From the NCBI GenBank assembly GCA_036510065.1, contig DATCEO010000075.1, positions 1 through 64,000 of the forward strand: DNA of 64,000 nucleotides. Reading direction: 5' to 3'. Both the position numbers and the translations under genes were made by a program. The notes below the pieces were generated by a model. The model made no database searches, was not told the origin of the DNA, and saw only the letters and a list, made by a program, of their open reading frames with translations. Of this stretch, positions 1 to 8,123 are shown in pieces. Positions within the stretch are counted from its first letter, which is position 1; each line of letters begins with the position of its first letter. The DNA is from DASUBV01 sp036510065 (GTDB lineage Bacteria > Actinomycetota > Actinomycetes > Streptosporangiales > Streptosporangiaceae).

Positions 1-235
1 CGGGGCCGGGGCGGCGGGGGGCGCTGGGCGCCGGGAGGTCTTCGCCGTCATCGACGCCGCGTTCGCGCAGCGGCGCAAGACCCTGCGCGCCGCGCTGGCG
101 GGCTGGGCCGGCTCGCCGGACGAGGCGCAGCGGCGGCTCCAGGAGGCGGGCATCGACCCTGGGCTGCGCGGCGAGTCACTGGGCATCGCCGAGTTCACCC
201 GGATCGCCGCCGTCAGTGGCTCAGAAACCAGCTGA
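1..235 (+). CDS. rsmA: RsmA/KsgA 16S rRNA dimethyladenosine transferase, C-terminal end (5' truncated by window)
   Basis: The reading frame is open from base 2 to a TGA at 233-235 and encodes about 77 residues. It contains the pattern VFAVIDAAFAQRRKTLRAAL followed by a Leu/Ala-rich helical segment and ...GESLGIAEFTRIA near the end. This is the C-terminal helical domain of RsmA, which dimethylates two adjacent adenines near the 3' end of 16S rRNA. In actinobacteria rsmA is usually followed at once by ispE. Here ispE starts only at 7179, so about 6.9 kb of accessory DNA separates them. The catalytic N-terminal domain lies outside the window. Identification rests on the tail motif and the expected partnership with ispE. 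Confidence 0.85.
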   Translation, partial: GAGAAGGAGRREVFAVIDAAFAQRRKTLRAALAGWAGSPDEAQRRLQEAGIDPGLRGESLGIAEFTRIAAVSGSETS

Positions 236-567
236 ATCAAGCTCCACGTCAGCCCCAAGCTCCTCGCGAGTCCCAAGGGCCGGAGAAAAGCAGCGACATG
301 ACCGGGCCGAAGCTGCCGTTACAGCGACAGGAGCGGCCCAGCGACGTCATTGGGCCGGCGCGGCCCGGCGATGGGTGCCGCGTGGGCGTGCGGTTGCTGA
401 CGCTGTCTGCGCAGCAGATGCCAGTTCATGACGCTGGGCGGCCCGACGAGGCCGGCGGTGAGTTTGCGCTCGGAGGGCTGCGGTGGGGAGCTGAGCCGGT
501 AATGCTATAGACGAACATGCCCGCGCCGTTAGTCGGCCGACCCCCGTCAAAGCGAGGAACCGAGCGG
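236..567. other. Intergenic region after rsmA, no convincing gene
   Basis: This 332-base stretch lies between the rsmA stop and the next credible start. Short open frames on both strands overlap one another here and are Arg/Ala-rich, as expected from high-GC shadow translation. I see no tRNA, no strong hairpin with a T tract, and no recognisable operator. It marks the left junction of the accessory insert. Confidence 0.4.
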
Positions 568-864
568 ATGACCTCTTGGGAGTACGGATACATCTACGTG
601 GTGCATACCGTGGGCCCCGCTCCTGCGGTCTGCGTTGTCATCGACAAGTCGGGCACCCGGGTGCTGGAGGGCTGCCACGGCCTGCTGCGCGCCGCGAACA
701 TGATGGGGGCTGTCGGCTGGATCGTGAGTAGCCACGGCGAAAAGAACGCATGCCCTCCCGCGATCAACAACCTGGTCAGCCCCATCGAGGGGGTCATCAA
801 GGGAGACAGCATGATGTGCTACTTCATGAGGCGCCCGGCCGAGCAGGCCACTATGCCGGGCTGA
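568..864 (+). CDS. Small hypothetical protein, DUF4177-like pattern
   Basis: A 98-residue protein starting at the ATG at 568. GAGG lies about 11 bases upstream, and the longer in-frame start at 517 has no ribosome site. The N-terminus MTSWEYGYIYVV and the later segment LLRAANMMGAVGWIVSS resemble the WEY...L...GAEGWELV pattern of small DUF4177-type proteins of unknown function. No signal peptide or membrane segment is seen. It stands alone on the plus strand, facing the minus-strand SCO6745-family gene. The coding status is reasonable because its composition is not Arg-rich like the shadow frames. The family assignment is tentative. Confidence 0.5.
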   Translation: MTSWEYGYIYVVHTVGPAPAVCVVIDKSGTRVLEGCHGLLRAANMMGAVGWIVSSHGEKNACPPAINNLVSPIEGVIKGDSMMCYFMRRPAEQATMPG

Positions 865-883
865 TCGAGGAGCGGGACAGCGC

Positions 884-1741
884 CTAGGTCCTCGCGAAGA
901 CGCCACTGCTCGGGAAGGCGCCGGCCGACATGGCGGCGCGGGTCAGGATCTTGCCGATACGGATGACTTCCTCGGTGCGCTCCTCGCCCAGGTGCAGCCA
1001 TGGTGGCGCGGCCATCCGGTCGGTCTCCTGCTCGACATGCGCCCGTAGTTCCTGTCCGGCGGCGGTGAGCGCGCCGTCGCTGTCCAGCAGTCCACGGGCG
1101 GTGAGCCGGGCCACTGCCTCATCCCAGTCCCGCTGGCTCCAGCCCCGGCTGGTCCGGGCGAACTCCGGGACGAACCCCTGCCCGGTGGCCGTGTGCGTTA
1201 CCAGGGCCTCGATGCCGCTGAGCCCGGACGCGACGAGGGCGGCGATGTGACCGTCGCCGCGGTGCTCGCGCAGCAGCGACAGGCCATGCCAGAACTGCAG
1301 GTGCGTCTCGGCCGGCCAGCCCAGGTCGGCGTGCCCCGCATAGAGCGGGCGACCCTCCACGCTGCATGCGCTGGCCGCCTCGCGAACCAGCGTGGCCATC
1401 GTGGTCATCTCGGCCGAGGTGACGACCTCAGGACCCAGGAGCCGGCGCAGCGCCGCGTCGACGGCGACGAAGCGAGCCGCGATGACCGCTGACGGGCTCG
1501 CGAGCTCCCACGCCCGCGGAATGCACTGGGCCACCAGCGCCGGGCTGAAGTTGTAGAAGGTGGCCGTCACGACGCCGGGGCCGACGGCTCCCATCGGGGC
1601 CGAGCGGCCGGCGAAGTAGCACATCCGCCCGGGCTCGAGGCCGAGGGCCGTGAACTGCTGCTCTGCCTCGGGGGCGAAGTAGATCAGTGAGTGCAGGGCG
1701 TTGGTCGCGTTGTGGGCTCGCCGGACGAGGGGAGAGGTCAT
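884..1741 (-). CDS. SCO6745 family protein
   Basis: A 285-residue protein starting at the ATG at 1741. The N-terminal segment has ALHSLIYFAPEAEQQFTALGL followed by FAGRSAPMGAVGPGVVTATFYNFSP, the hallmark of the actinobacterial SCO6745 family. The C-terminal third (GWSQRDWDEAVARLTARGLLDSDGALTAAG) looks like a winged-helix segment. Members are found across streptomycetes and relatives, and their biochemical role is unknown. No signal peptide is visible, so it is probably cytoplasmic. The next minus-strand gene upstream (HTH protein, 1793-2317) ends 51 bases away, so the two may be co-transcribed from the promoter near 2400. Confidence 0.8.
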   Translation of the reverse strand: MTSPLVRRAHNATNALHSLIYFAPEAEQQFTALGLEPGRMCYFAGRSAPMGAVGPGVVTATFYNFSPALVAQCIPRAWELASPSAVIAARFVAVDAALRRLLGPEVVTSAEMTTMATLVREAASACSVEGRPLYAGHADLGWPAETHLQFWHGLSLLREHRGDGHIAALVASGLSGIEALVTHTATGQGFVPEFARTSRGWSQRDWDEAVARLTARGLLDSDGALTAAGQELRAHVEQETDRMAAPPWLHLGEERTEEVIRIGKILTRAAMSAGAFPSSGVFART

Positions 1742-1792
1742 GGACGAACCATAGATCGCCGCGCAGCCTGGTCGCGAGCGCCGGCGCCCGGA

Positions 1793-2317
1793 TCAGGCGT
1801 CCTCGGGGTCCTTGCGGGGCCGGCCGCGCTTGCGATCCCACCGCTCCCCGAAGGCGACGATGTCGGAGCGCAGCCACAGGCTGGCCGCGCGCAGCTTGTA
1901 AGCCGGCGCGGGGAAGTCGGAGTGTTCCACCGCCAGCTGGTGCACCCGCTGGACGGACACGCCCAGAATCTCGGCGGCCTCGGGCCCCGAGACCAGCTCG
2001 GGAAGCCGCGGCCGGGCGAGGTCCTCGGCCAGGACGTCCTCGTCGAGTACGTCCTCCCGGACGGCCTCGGCCCGGACCACCGGCCAGACGGGCAGCCCGG
2101 CCTGCTTGGCCAGCAGCGTCACGAGCGCGGCGCCGAGGGCGGCGCCGTCGGCGGCCCCGCTGGCCTCCACCCTGATCCGCGCGGACCACGATCGCATGCC
2201 GCCCCGCACGGTGGCCTGGTAGGGCTCGGCGGCGTCGGCGAACGCGTTCAGCGCGGCCCGGTCCAGGTCACCCGCGTCGTCCGCGCGAGTCTGGATCAGC
2301 ACGCTGAAGAACGTCAC
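1793..2317 (-). CDS. Helix-turn-helix DNA-binding protein (MerR/AlpA-like HTH at C-terminus)
   Basis: The start is set at GTG 2317 because GGAGGA lies 6 bases upstream. An in-frame start at 2356 would put that ribosome site inside the gene. The product has 174 residues. The first part is probably a small alpha/beta domain of unknown function. Near the C-terminus, PELVSGPEAAEILGVSVQRVHQLAVE followed by a small wing (SLWLRSDIVAFGERW) and a basic tail (RKRGRPRK) is a MerR/excisionase-type winged helix-turn-helix. A promoter and two palindromes lie just upstream, which suggests autoregulation. It could act as a regulator of the accessory region. Targets are unknown. Confidence 0.7.
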   Translation of the reverse strand: MTFFSVLIQTRADDAGDLDRAALNAFADAAEPYQATVRGGMRSWSARIRVEASGAADGAALGAALVTLLAKQAGLPVWPVVRAEAVREDVLDEDVLAEDLARPRLPELVSGPEAAEILGVSVQRVHQLAVEHSDFPAPAYKLRAASLWLRSDIVAFGERWDRKRGRPRKDPEDA

Positions 2318-2369
2318 GGTCGCCTCCTCCGGGGCGCGGCCAGGCGCCAGGTACAACGGGCTCGCCTAA

Positions 2370-2385
2370 ATTGATGATCATCAAT
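2370..2385. promoter_or_regulatory. Perfect 16-bp palindromic operator candidate
   Basis: The sequence ATTGATGATCATCAAT is a perfect palindrome placed immediately downstream of the -10 box of the minus-strand promoter, where a bound repressor would block initiation. A weaker related dyad lies at 2402-2420 over the -35 box, about 33 bp centre to centre. The likely ligand is the HTH protein encoded at 1793-2317. That assignment is inferred from position. Confidence 0.6.
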
Positions 2386-2414
2386 AATTTATGGCATATT
2401 CGAGTCATCGTCAA
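2386..2414 (-). promoter_or_regulatory. Sigma-70-type promoter for the HTH gene
   Basis: On the minus strand, -35 TTGACG (2409-2414) is followed after exactly 17 bases by -10 TAAATT (2386-2391). The region is strikingly AT-rich against its surroundings. A leader of about 60 bases would run to the GTG at 2317. The -35 box sits inside an imperfect inverted repeat (2402-2420, arms around TCAT/ATGA), and the perfect palindrome at 2370-2385 begins right after the -10 box. Confidence 0.6.
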
Positions 2415-2704
2415 TGATTCTTACGAGCGCCGCCAGGCTAAGGCTGCCGTACATAAATGCGAGCGTTGGTCGTCGGTCTCTGATATAGTCGAGCGTAAGT
2501 TCGATCAGAGAGATTGGCGCCGCCGGGACCAGCGTGGTAGCGGTGAATAGGTAATGGCGCTCCGTGAGGAGCATCCGTCCCGGTGCGCGGCCCCTCCGCA
2601 GCAGACTGCTGGCAAGCCTTCTTTTCCTGTTCTCCTGCCCCTGCCCAGGTCTCTCGCTGCCCGGCCCAGGCTCACCGTCCTGGCCGCGGTTACGGAGGTG
2701 CTCG

Positions 2705-4139
2705 ATGACCATCCAGCAGCAACAGCTTGCCGTGCCCTCGAGCGCGGCCGACGCGCTGAGCATGCTGGATGACGCGCTGGGGTACCTGGCCCGGGCTGAC
2801 CCGCGATCGCTGACCCTGGCCGAGCAGGCCACCGCGCTGCGCGGCCTCCAGCGGGCCGAGGCGCGCCAGACGGCGGCGCTGACCGGCTTACTGTCGGCGT
2901 TCGTGCAGGGCGGCGGCCTGGAAGCTGACGGCCATTGCTCGATGCGCGGCTGGCTGATCTGGCAGGCGCGCATCACCCGCGGCGCGGCCATCGGCGCGGT
3001 CGGCTGGCTGCACCGGCTTGCCCGGCACCCCGCCCTTGCTGACGCGCTGGCGGCGGGAGAAATCTCGCCATCCTGGGCCCGGAAGATCAGCGAGTGGACG
3101 GACCTGCTGCCCGACCACCTGCGCGCGGCTGCCGACGCGATCCTGCTCGCCGCCGCGGCCGGCGGGGCTGACCTGGCAGACCTGGCTGCGCTGGCGGCGG
3201 ATATGCGCGAGCGCAGCGCTCAGCCTGACACCGACGATGACCACGGCCGCCCTGACCGTGGCGTTGGCCTGGAGCTCACCTTCGAGGGCGCCGGCAAGCT
3301 CGACGGTGACCTCACCCCCGAATGCGCGGCCGCGCTCAGCGCCGTCCTGGAGTCGCTCGGCAAGAAGGCAGGCCCAGAAGACAACCGGACCAGGAAGCAG
3401 CGCGATCATGACGCCATGGAAGAGGCTTGCCGGCGCCTGGTTGCCGCTGGATGCCTGCCCGAACGGGCCGGGCAGCCCACGCAGATCCAGCTGCACCTCA
3501 CCCTGGATCAGCTCCGCCAGCTCGGTGGCGCCGCTGACGCCGAGCGCGCCTGGGCCGGCGCTCGCGCCGCCGAAGATGGCGGAGCCAGGCTGGCTGACCG
3601 ACCGGGCGACGGCGGAGGCCTACGCCTGCGACGCGCAGATCACCCCGATCGTGTCCGGACACCTCAACCGGACGGCCCTGGCCAGGCTGACCGCCGAGTT
3701 CCTGGCCGGGCTGCGTCCCGGCTTCCCGCCCGGCAGCGGTTCACCGCCGCCCCCCGCGGAGATCCGCGTGCGGGACCGCCGCGCCCCCCGCTCGGCCGAT
3801 CCGGGCGACCTGCCGCCGCGGACCCTGGCCCGGCTGCAGGACCTGCTGCTGGCCCACGCGGCCGACGTTCTGTCCGGACCAGCCGGGCTGGCCTCGTTCC
3901 TGCGCACGGGGCTGCTGGCCGCCGAGTTCCCGTCCGCCGTGAGCCTGCCGCTGGACGTCGGTGCCGCCACCGCCACTGTGCCGCCGCATCTGCGCCGCGC
4001 GGTTATCGCCCGCGACCGGCACTGCGCCTTCGCTGGCTGCCGCCAGCGGCCCGCGTCCTGCCAGGTCCACCACCTGATCCCACGCTCCGAGGGCGGCAGG
4101 ACCTGCCTGACCAATCTCGTCCTGCCGTGCAAGCGTTAA
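2705..4139 (+). pseudogene. DUF222 / HNH endonuclease (13E12 repeat family), frameshifted and 3'-truncated
   Basis: The start is the ATG at 2705, preceded by GGAGGTG at 2694-2700. The first frame encodes a typical DUF222 domain (about 290 residues) up to roughly 3560-3590, where the sense passes into the next frame. There it continues with WLTDRATAEAYACDAQITPIVSGHLN and ends in an HNH-type segment: RDRHCAFAGC, then CQVHHLIPRSEGG and TNLVLPCKR. The gene stops there at TAA 4137-4139, just before the second His/Arg part of the HNH motif (normally CKRHH). It thus carries one frameshift and a lost C-terminus. Such genes are multicopy and mobile-like in actinobacteria. A sequencing error could explain the frameshift but not the missing tail. 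Confidence 0.75.
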
Positions 4140-4158
4140 TGACATAGGTGTGGCGGAC

Positions 4159-4566
4159 TCAGCGGAACGGATTGGTGACCCGGATTCCGGCGTAGTCCTG
4201 GCCGTCGCCCAGGTCTTCGGACAGGACTTCTGCGCAGCCCATCGCGCGGGATGCCTCGATGATCGCAGAGTCCCAGTACGAGAGCTGGAACCGCTGGCGC
4301 GTGGCCAGGGCCGCCATCAGGATCGCGCTGGTAACGTCCTGGACGGGGAAGCGGCGGAATGACTCGATGAGCCGGACAGCCTGCTGGTGGGTGATGGGGT
4401 CCGGTCGGCTGGCGCGGGTTGCCTGCACGTAGAACTCCTGCAGCACCTGGACCGACAGTGCCAGGTCACGGTCGGCCAGGATGTCGTTGGCGCGCTTGGC
4501 CTTGTCCTGCTCCGCGGGGTCACGTGAGATCGCGTAGAGCAGGACGTTGGTGTCAATGAACCGCAC
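4159..4566 (-). CDS. vapC: PIN-domain ribonuclease toxin (VapC family)
   Basis: The chosen start is GTG 4566, giving the typical N-terminus (M)RFIDTNVLLYAISRD. An alternative TTG at 4590 would add eight residues. Acidic PIN residues are visible: D in FIDTN, E in LQEFYVQ, D in YWDSAIIEA and D in SEDLGDGQ. They form the Mg2+-binding site of VapC-type site-specific RNases. The length (about 135 residues) is normal for the family. The gene overlaps the end of the antitoxin gene by 14 bases and follows it, so the pair is translationally coupled. The context next to IS fragments and a decayed HNH gene fits a plasmid- or island-type toxin-antitoxin module. Confidence 0.85.
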   Translation of the reverse strand: MRFIDTNVLLYAISRDPAEQDKAKRANDILADRDLALSVQVLQEFYVQATRASRPDPITHQQAVRLIESFRRFPVQDVTSAILMAALATRQRFQLSYWDSAIIEASRAMGCAEVLSEDLGDGQDYAGIRVTNPFR

Positions 4567-4792
4567 GGTCGTGGACCTCGTCGCGGCCAAGCCGGTCGGC
4601 CGCGCGGAACCGGCCGATCTCGGCCTGCACCTCTTGCTGGAGCGCCTCCAGCCTCGCGAGCTCGCCCATCCGCCCGGACAGCCGTTCGAGATACGCGACG
4701 ACCAGTGCGCTCAGCGATGTATCGCGCTGCGCTGCGGCGACCCGGGCGTTGCGGTACACGTCGTCGGGCACGGAGACGGTAATGTTCTTCAC
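4553..4792 (-). CDS. vapB: Ribbon-helix-helix antitoxin (VapB-like)
   Basis: A 79-residue protein starting at GTG 4792. The N-terminus MKNITVSVPDDVYRNARVAAAQRDTSLSALVVAYLERL is a ribbon-helix-helix DNA-binding fold (beta strand ITVSVPD, then two helices). The charged C-terminal half would wrap the partner toxin. It lies directly upstream of vapC with a short overlap, which is the classic antitoxin-first order, and such proteins normally repress their own promoter. No clear ribosome site precedes the GTG. Direct repeats of ACTGTGAA sit over the start region (minus strand). Confidence 0.8.
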   Translation of the reverse strand: MKNITVSVPDDVYRNARVAAAQRDTSLSALVVAYLERLSGRMGELARLEALQQEVQAEIGRFRAADRLGRDEVHDRAVH

Positions 4793-4931
4793 AGTTTCAC
4801 AGTAACACGGTTTACGTGGCCTGTGTTCCGCGCAGCGCGGCCCGGCATCGGTGATACGTCCGATCCGGCCATCGCCGCTCCAAGCTCAGTGAAATGCGGG
4901 CCAGCGACTGATCTGAGGATGTCGGCATAGT

Positions 4932-6010
4932 CCCGCGCATGCGGGCGGCGTTGTTCTCGAAGTAGCCGAGGGCGGTGTCGAGCTCGTTCTTCTTGACGCC
5001 GGTGAGAGGGAACGCGCGGGCGGCGGCCACGATGCCGTCGATGTAGCCGTAGTCGAGGTCCTCCAGCCGGGCGGCGAGCCATTCGTCCTTGCGGTCCAGC
5101 AGCATGAACTCCAGGAGAGGCGGGCGAGGTCGTGGAGGTGCTCGCGGGCGTGGTGGAGGTCCACGATCTGGGTGGCCTCCGGGAACCTGGCGGTGGCGAT
5201 GCCCCAGATCCAGGCCGCGCCGTCGCCGAGGATGGTGAGCTGCCGGACGTGGTCCGCGCCGCGGCGGATGCCCTCGGCCTTCACCAGGTTCCCGAGCGTG
5301 CTCGCAGGCTCGAAGGTGGCGATGACGCTGGCGGAGTCCTGGTCGCGGACCGGGCAGCCGTCCTTGTCCAGCCTGTTCCGGGTGAAGAAGACGGCGAGCT
5401 TGACCTCGCGGGTGCGGGCGCGGCCGTCCTCGCCGTTGCCCTCGCGCCCGGCGGTCTCCTTGGGGGCCATGGGGACCCTGGTGCCGTCGATGGCCGCATA
5501 GAGCTTGTCCGGCAGCGGCGACGGGGGAAGCGGGACCAGCTTGCGGGCGGCGATGAGCCCGGCGCGGGGCCGGCCGGCGGCTGCGACGGCGGCCCCGCTG
5601 GACTCGGCTGCCCTTTCGACGCGCTTGGCGGTGAGGCGGATCCCGGCCAGGTCCTCCAGCAGCCGGGCGGCCTCCCTGAACGGGACGGCAGCGGCGGCGC
5701 GGTCGTTCATCGCGGCCAGGCCCGGCGACATGGACGCGGCCATGCCGAGTTCAGCGTCCCTCGGCGCGCGGCCGTGCCCGCAGGCCGCGCAGTGATACCA
5801 GGCCCGCGTCACGGTCACCAGGCCGAGCACCGTGTCGAAGGACTTGTCCCGGTAGCCGCGAACTCCGCCTCGTGCCCCTGCCCGCACGGCACCTGCGGCC
5901 CCCGGCCGGCGGACAGGAGCTCGCCCAGCATGCTCCCGCCGAGGCGGAGCAGTCCGGCGCGGATCACCACCTCCGCCGCCTCCATCCCGGCGTCGCCGCA
6001 GTTCTCCTCA
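4932..6010 (-). pseudogene. ISKra4-family transposase, degraded copy 1
   Basis: The reading runs in three frames. An N-terminal piece (EAAEVVIRAGLLRLGG...VPCGQGHEAEFA, about 6000-5865) shifts frame by one missing base to GYRDKSFDTVLGLVTVTRAWYHCAACGHG. It continues with IDGTRVPM..., ILGDGAAWIW and VDLHHAREHLHDLARL to about 5115. A second frameshift leads to LEFMLLDRKDEWLAARL and ...LTGVKKNELDTALGYFENNAARMR near 4935, after which homology stops. The zinc-finger-like CAAC pair and the DDE core segments are typical of ISKra4-family transposases. The usual C-terminal part (RGLFVGSGVVEA...) is gone, so the copy is dead. I could not identify terminal inverted repeats by eye. Confidence 0.85.
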
Positions 6011-6080
6011 AACCAACCGTGCCTGCCCGTTTCTTCCCGAGGCCTGGGGCGGTCCCCCTCCGCGTGCGACCATAGGCAGC

Positions 6081-6521
6081 ATGGCCAGGTTCTACACCTA
6101 TGCGGAGGTCCTCACCCCGGATCACGTTCAATGGGAGGTGCACGCCCGCGGACTCGGGTGCGGGCACGGGCCCGGGCTTGTCCTGCAGGAAGTCCTCGAC
6201 CGCAACGGCGGTCGTTACGAAACCACGATGCCCGTGGCGGACGGCATCCGCGAGCAGGCGCGCATCTGCGCTCAGGTGCCCGGCGGCGAGGAGATAGCGC
6301 GAATCGCCAGCCTGTCCGAGGTGACCATATCCCTGGAGCACCTGCGCGGCCTCGACCCGAGCACGCGCATTGTGTGCGGGTATGGCCTCTGTGACTTCAC
6401 CGACGCCGAACGCGACCGGCTGCCCCGCAGCGAAGGCCCCGTCGACCCCGCCACGATCATCGAGGGTCCCTTCGACCCCGCGAACCCAAGGCGCATCCTC
6501 CGGACATCCGCCTGCGGCTGA
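6081..6521 (+). CDS. Hypothetical protein between IS fragments
   Basis: A 146-residue open frame from ATG 6081. The composition is balanced (MARFYTYAEVLTPDHVQWEVHARG...), unlike the Arg-rich shadow frames around it, so it is probably a real gene. No conserved motif, signal peptide or membrane segment is recognised, and the ribosome site is weak. It lies between the two ISKra4 fragments. It could be an IS-associated passenger or an unrelated remnant. Function unknown. Confidence 0.4.
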   Translation: MARFYTYAEVLTPDHVQWEVHARGLGCGHGPGLVLQEVLDRNGGRYETTMPVADGIREQARICAQVPGGEEIARIASLSEVTISLEHLRGLDPSTRIVCGYGLCDFTDAERDRLPRSEGPVDPATIIEGPFDPANPRRILRTSACG

Positions 6522-6699
6522 TCTGCGAAAGCCTCGTCAATGGTCGCCGGGGGCCATGGCATGGTCGGACCACGCTTCAGGCTGTGCAGAGTGACGCGGT
6601 CACGGGGATCCGCGGGTACCTCGAACCGGGTCGTTTACCGGGTTCGGCTGGTCAGGCGGCTGGCGCCTCGTTGCGCGCTCCATACAGATCTGGTCTTCG

Positions 6700-6956
6700 G
6701 GCCTGCTTGCCTGCTGGCAGCGCAGCGTGGTGATGGCGCTGGCGCCGGCGCCGGCGACGGCCTAGTGCATGCCTGACTGCTTGAGGCGCAGGCTGGTAAC
6801 CGACTTGCAGCTTGCTTCCACGACTCCGGAGCCGACGAACAGGCCGCGGGAGCGGACCCAGTGGTAGCGCATGCGGGGCGCGTTGTTCTCGAAGTAACCC
6901 AAGGCCGTGGCGAGCTCGTCTTTCTTGACGCCGGTGAGGGGGGAGGTGCGGGCTGC
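6700..6956 (-). pseudogene. ISKra4-family transposase, C-terminal fragment (copy 2) with internal stop
   Basis: On the minus strand, homology starts near 6956 with SPLTGVKKDELATALGYFENNAPRMR. It goes on through YHWVRSRGLFVGSGVVEASCKSV to LRLKQSGMH, where a TAG at 6762-6764 replaces the Trp normally found in the GMHW motif. The same frame then continues AVAGAGASAITTLRC, the usual ISKra4 tail. The first part overlaps in content with the end of copy 1 (LTGVKK.EL.TALGYFENNA.RMR), so the two pieces come from different element copies. No N-terminal part is present. Confidence 0.8.
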
Positions 6957-7178
6957 TCTGCGCGTTTCACCATCTGATCGCCATTCATAAATGGGGCTGG
7001 ACGCTGGCCCTGAACGGCGACCACCACCGCCACCAGCCCCGATGGCACCAAGGTGCTGCACAGTCACGGACCGCCGCCGGCCGTCGCGGCCTGACCGCCG
7101 CGAGCAGCCGCGGCCGGCGTCTGGACGGCCTGACCAGGATCCCGGTCAGGTGGGTGATCCGCGTACGATCATCAGATC
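6957..7178. other. Right junction of the accessory insert, upstream region of ispE
   Basis: No gene is seen in this stretch. It contains a perfect 7-bp inverted repeat (CCTGACC at 7129-7135 and GGTCAGG at 7144-7150, loop of eight) and a TACGAT hexamer at 7164-7169 that could serve as a -10 box for ispE. No matching -35 box is evident at the normal distance. Confidence 0.35.
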
Positions 7179-8123
7179 GTGAAGACCTCCACGCCGTCGG
7201 CAGTGACTGTCCGCGTGCCGGCCAAGGTGAACCTCCAGCTAGCCGTCGGGCCTCTCCGGTCCGACGGCTATCACGGCGTGGTCACGGTGTACCAGGCCAT
7301 CTCGCTGTACGACGAGGTGACGGTGCGCCCGGCCGAGCGGACCAGGGTCGTGGTGACCGGCGAGGACGCCGCGCTAGTGCCCACCGGACCCACCAACCTG
7401 GCCAGCAAGGCGGTGACCGCGCTGGGCCGGGCGACGCGGCAGCGGGGGGCCAGCCGGCCCGGCGTGCAGATAGAGATCCGCAAGCGCATCCCGGTGGCCG
7501 CCGGGCTGGCCGGGGGCAGCGCGGACGCCGCCGCAGCCCTGGTCGCCTGCAACGAGCTGTGGCGCACCGGCCTGACCCAGCAAGAGCTTGCCGAGGTGGG
7601 CGCCAGGCTCGGCAGCGACGTGCCGTTCGCGCTCGTCGGGGGCACAGCCGTCGGGCGCGGTCGCGGGGAGCTGCTGACCGCCGCCCTGGTGTCCGGCAGC
7701 TACCACTGGGCGCTGGCCTTCGCTTCGGGCGGCCTTTCCACTCCAGAGGTCTACGCCACGTGTGATCGGCTCCGGGCCGCGCGCTCGGTTCAGCCCGAGC
7801 CGCAGCTCAGCGGCCCCCTGATGGCCGCACTACGTTCCGGCGACCCGGCGGCGGTCGGTCCGGAACTAGTGAACGACCTGCAGCCGGCCGCGATCTCCCT
7901 CCGCCCGGAACTGCGGCGCGCGCTGCTGGCCGGCCGGGAACACGGCGCGGTCGGGGTGATGGTGTCGGGCTCCGGCCCGACCTGCTTGTTCCTGGCCAGG
8001 GACGCGGCGCACGCGCGAGATCTCGCGGTCTCGCTGACGGGTGCCGGGATCTGCCGCGCCGTGACCGTGGCCAGCGGGCCGGTGCCGGGCGCCGCCGTCG
8101 TGCCGGTGCGGGAATCGGTGTGA
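7179..8123 (+). CDS. ispE: 4-diphosphocytidyl-2-C-methyl-D-erythritol kinase
   Basis: A GHMP kinase of 314 residues, starting at GTG 7179. IspE phosphorylates CDP-methylerythritol in the MEP pathway for isoprenoid precursors, which here feed menaquinone and polyprenyl-phosphate carriers. Visible motifs are VPAKVNLQL (residues 13-21), the ATP-binding loop PVAAGLAGGSADAAAAL (about 105-121) and the C-terminal GSGPT. No ribosome site precedes the GTG. A TACGAT hexamer ends nine bases before it, so the mRNA may be leaderless. The gene overlaps the following ABC-F gene by four bases (GTGA). Confidence 0.95.
   Translation: MKTSTPSAVTVRVPAKVNLQLAVGPLRSDGYHGVVTVYQAISLYDEVTVRPAERTRVVVTGEDAALVPTGPTNLASKAVTALGRATRQRGASRPGVQIEIRKRIPVAAGLAGGSADAAAALVACNELWRTGLTQQELAEVGARLGSDVPFALVGGTAVGRGRGELLTAALVSGSYHWALAFASGGLSTPEVYATCDRLRAARSVQPEPQLSGPLMAALRSGDPAAVGPELVNDLQPAAISLRPELRRALLAGREHGAVGVMVSGSGPTCLFLARDAAHARDLAVSLTGAGICRAVTVASGPVPGAAVVPVRESV

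Noticed and set aside
7129..7150. Inverted repeat CCTGACC/GGTCAGG as a terminator
   Set aside because: The stem is short, with no T tract, and lies close to the ispE start. It may be chance or an operator, and is too weak to call.
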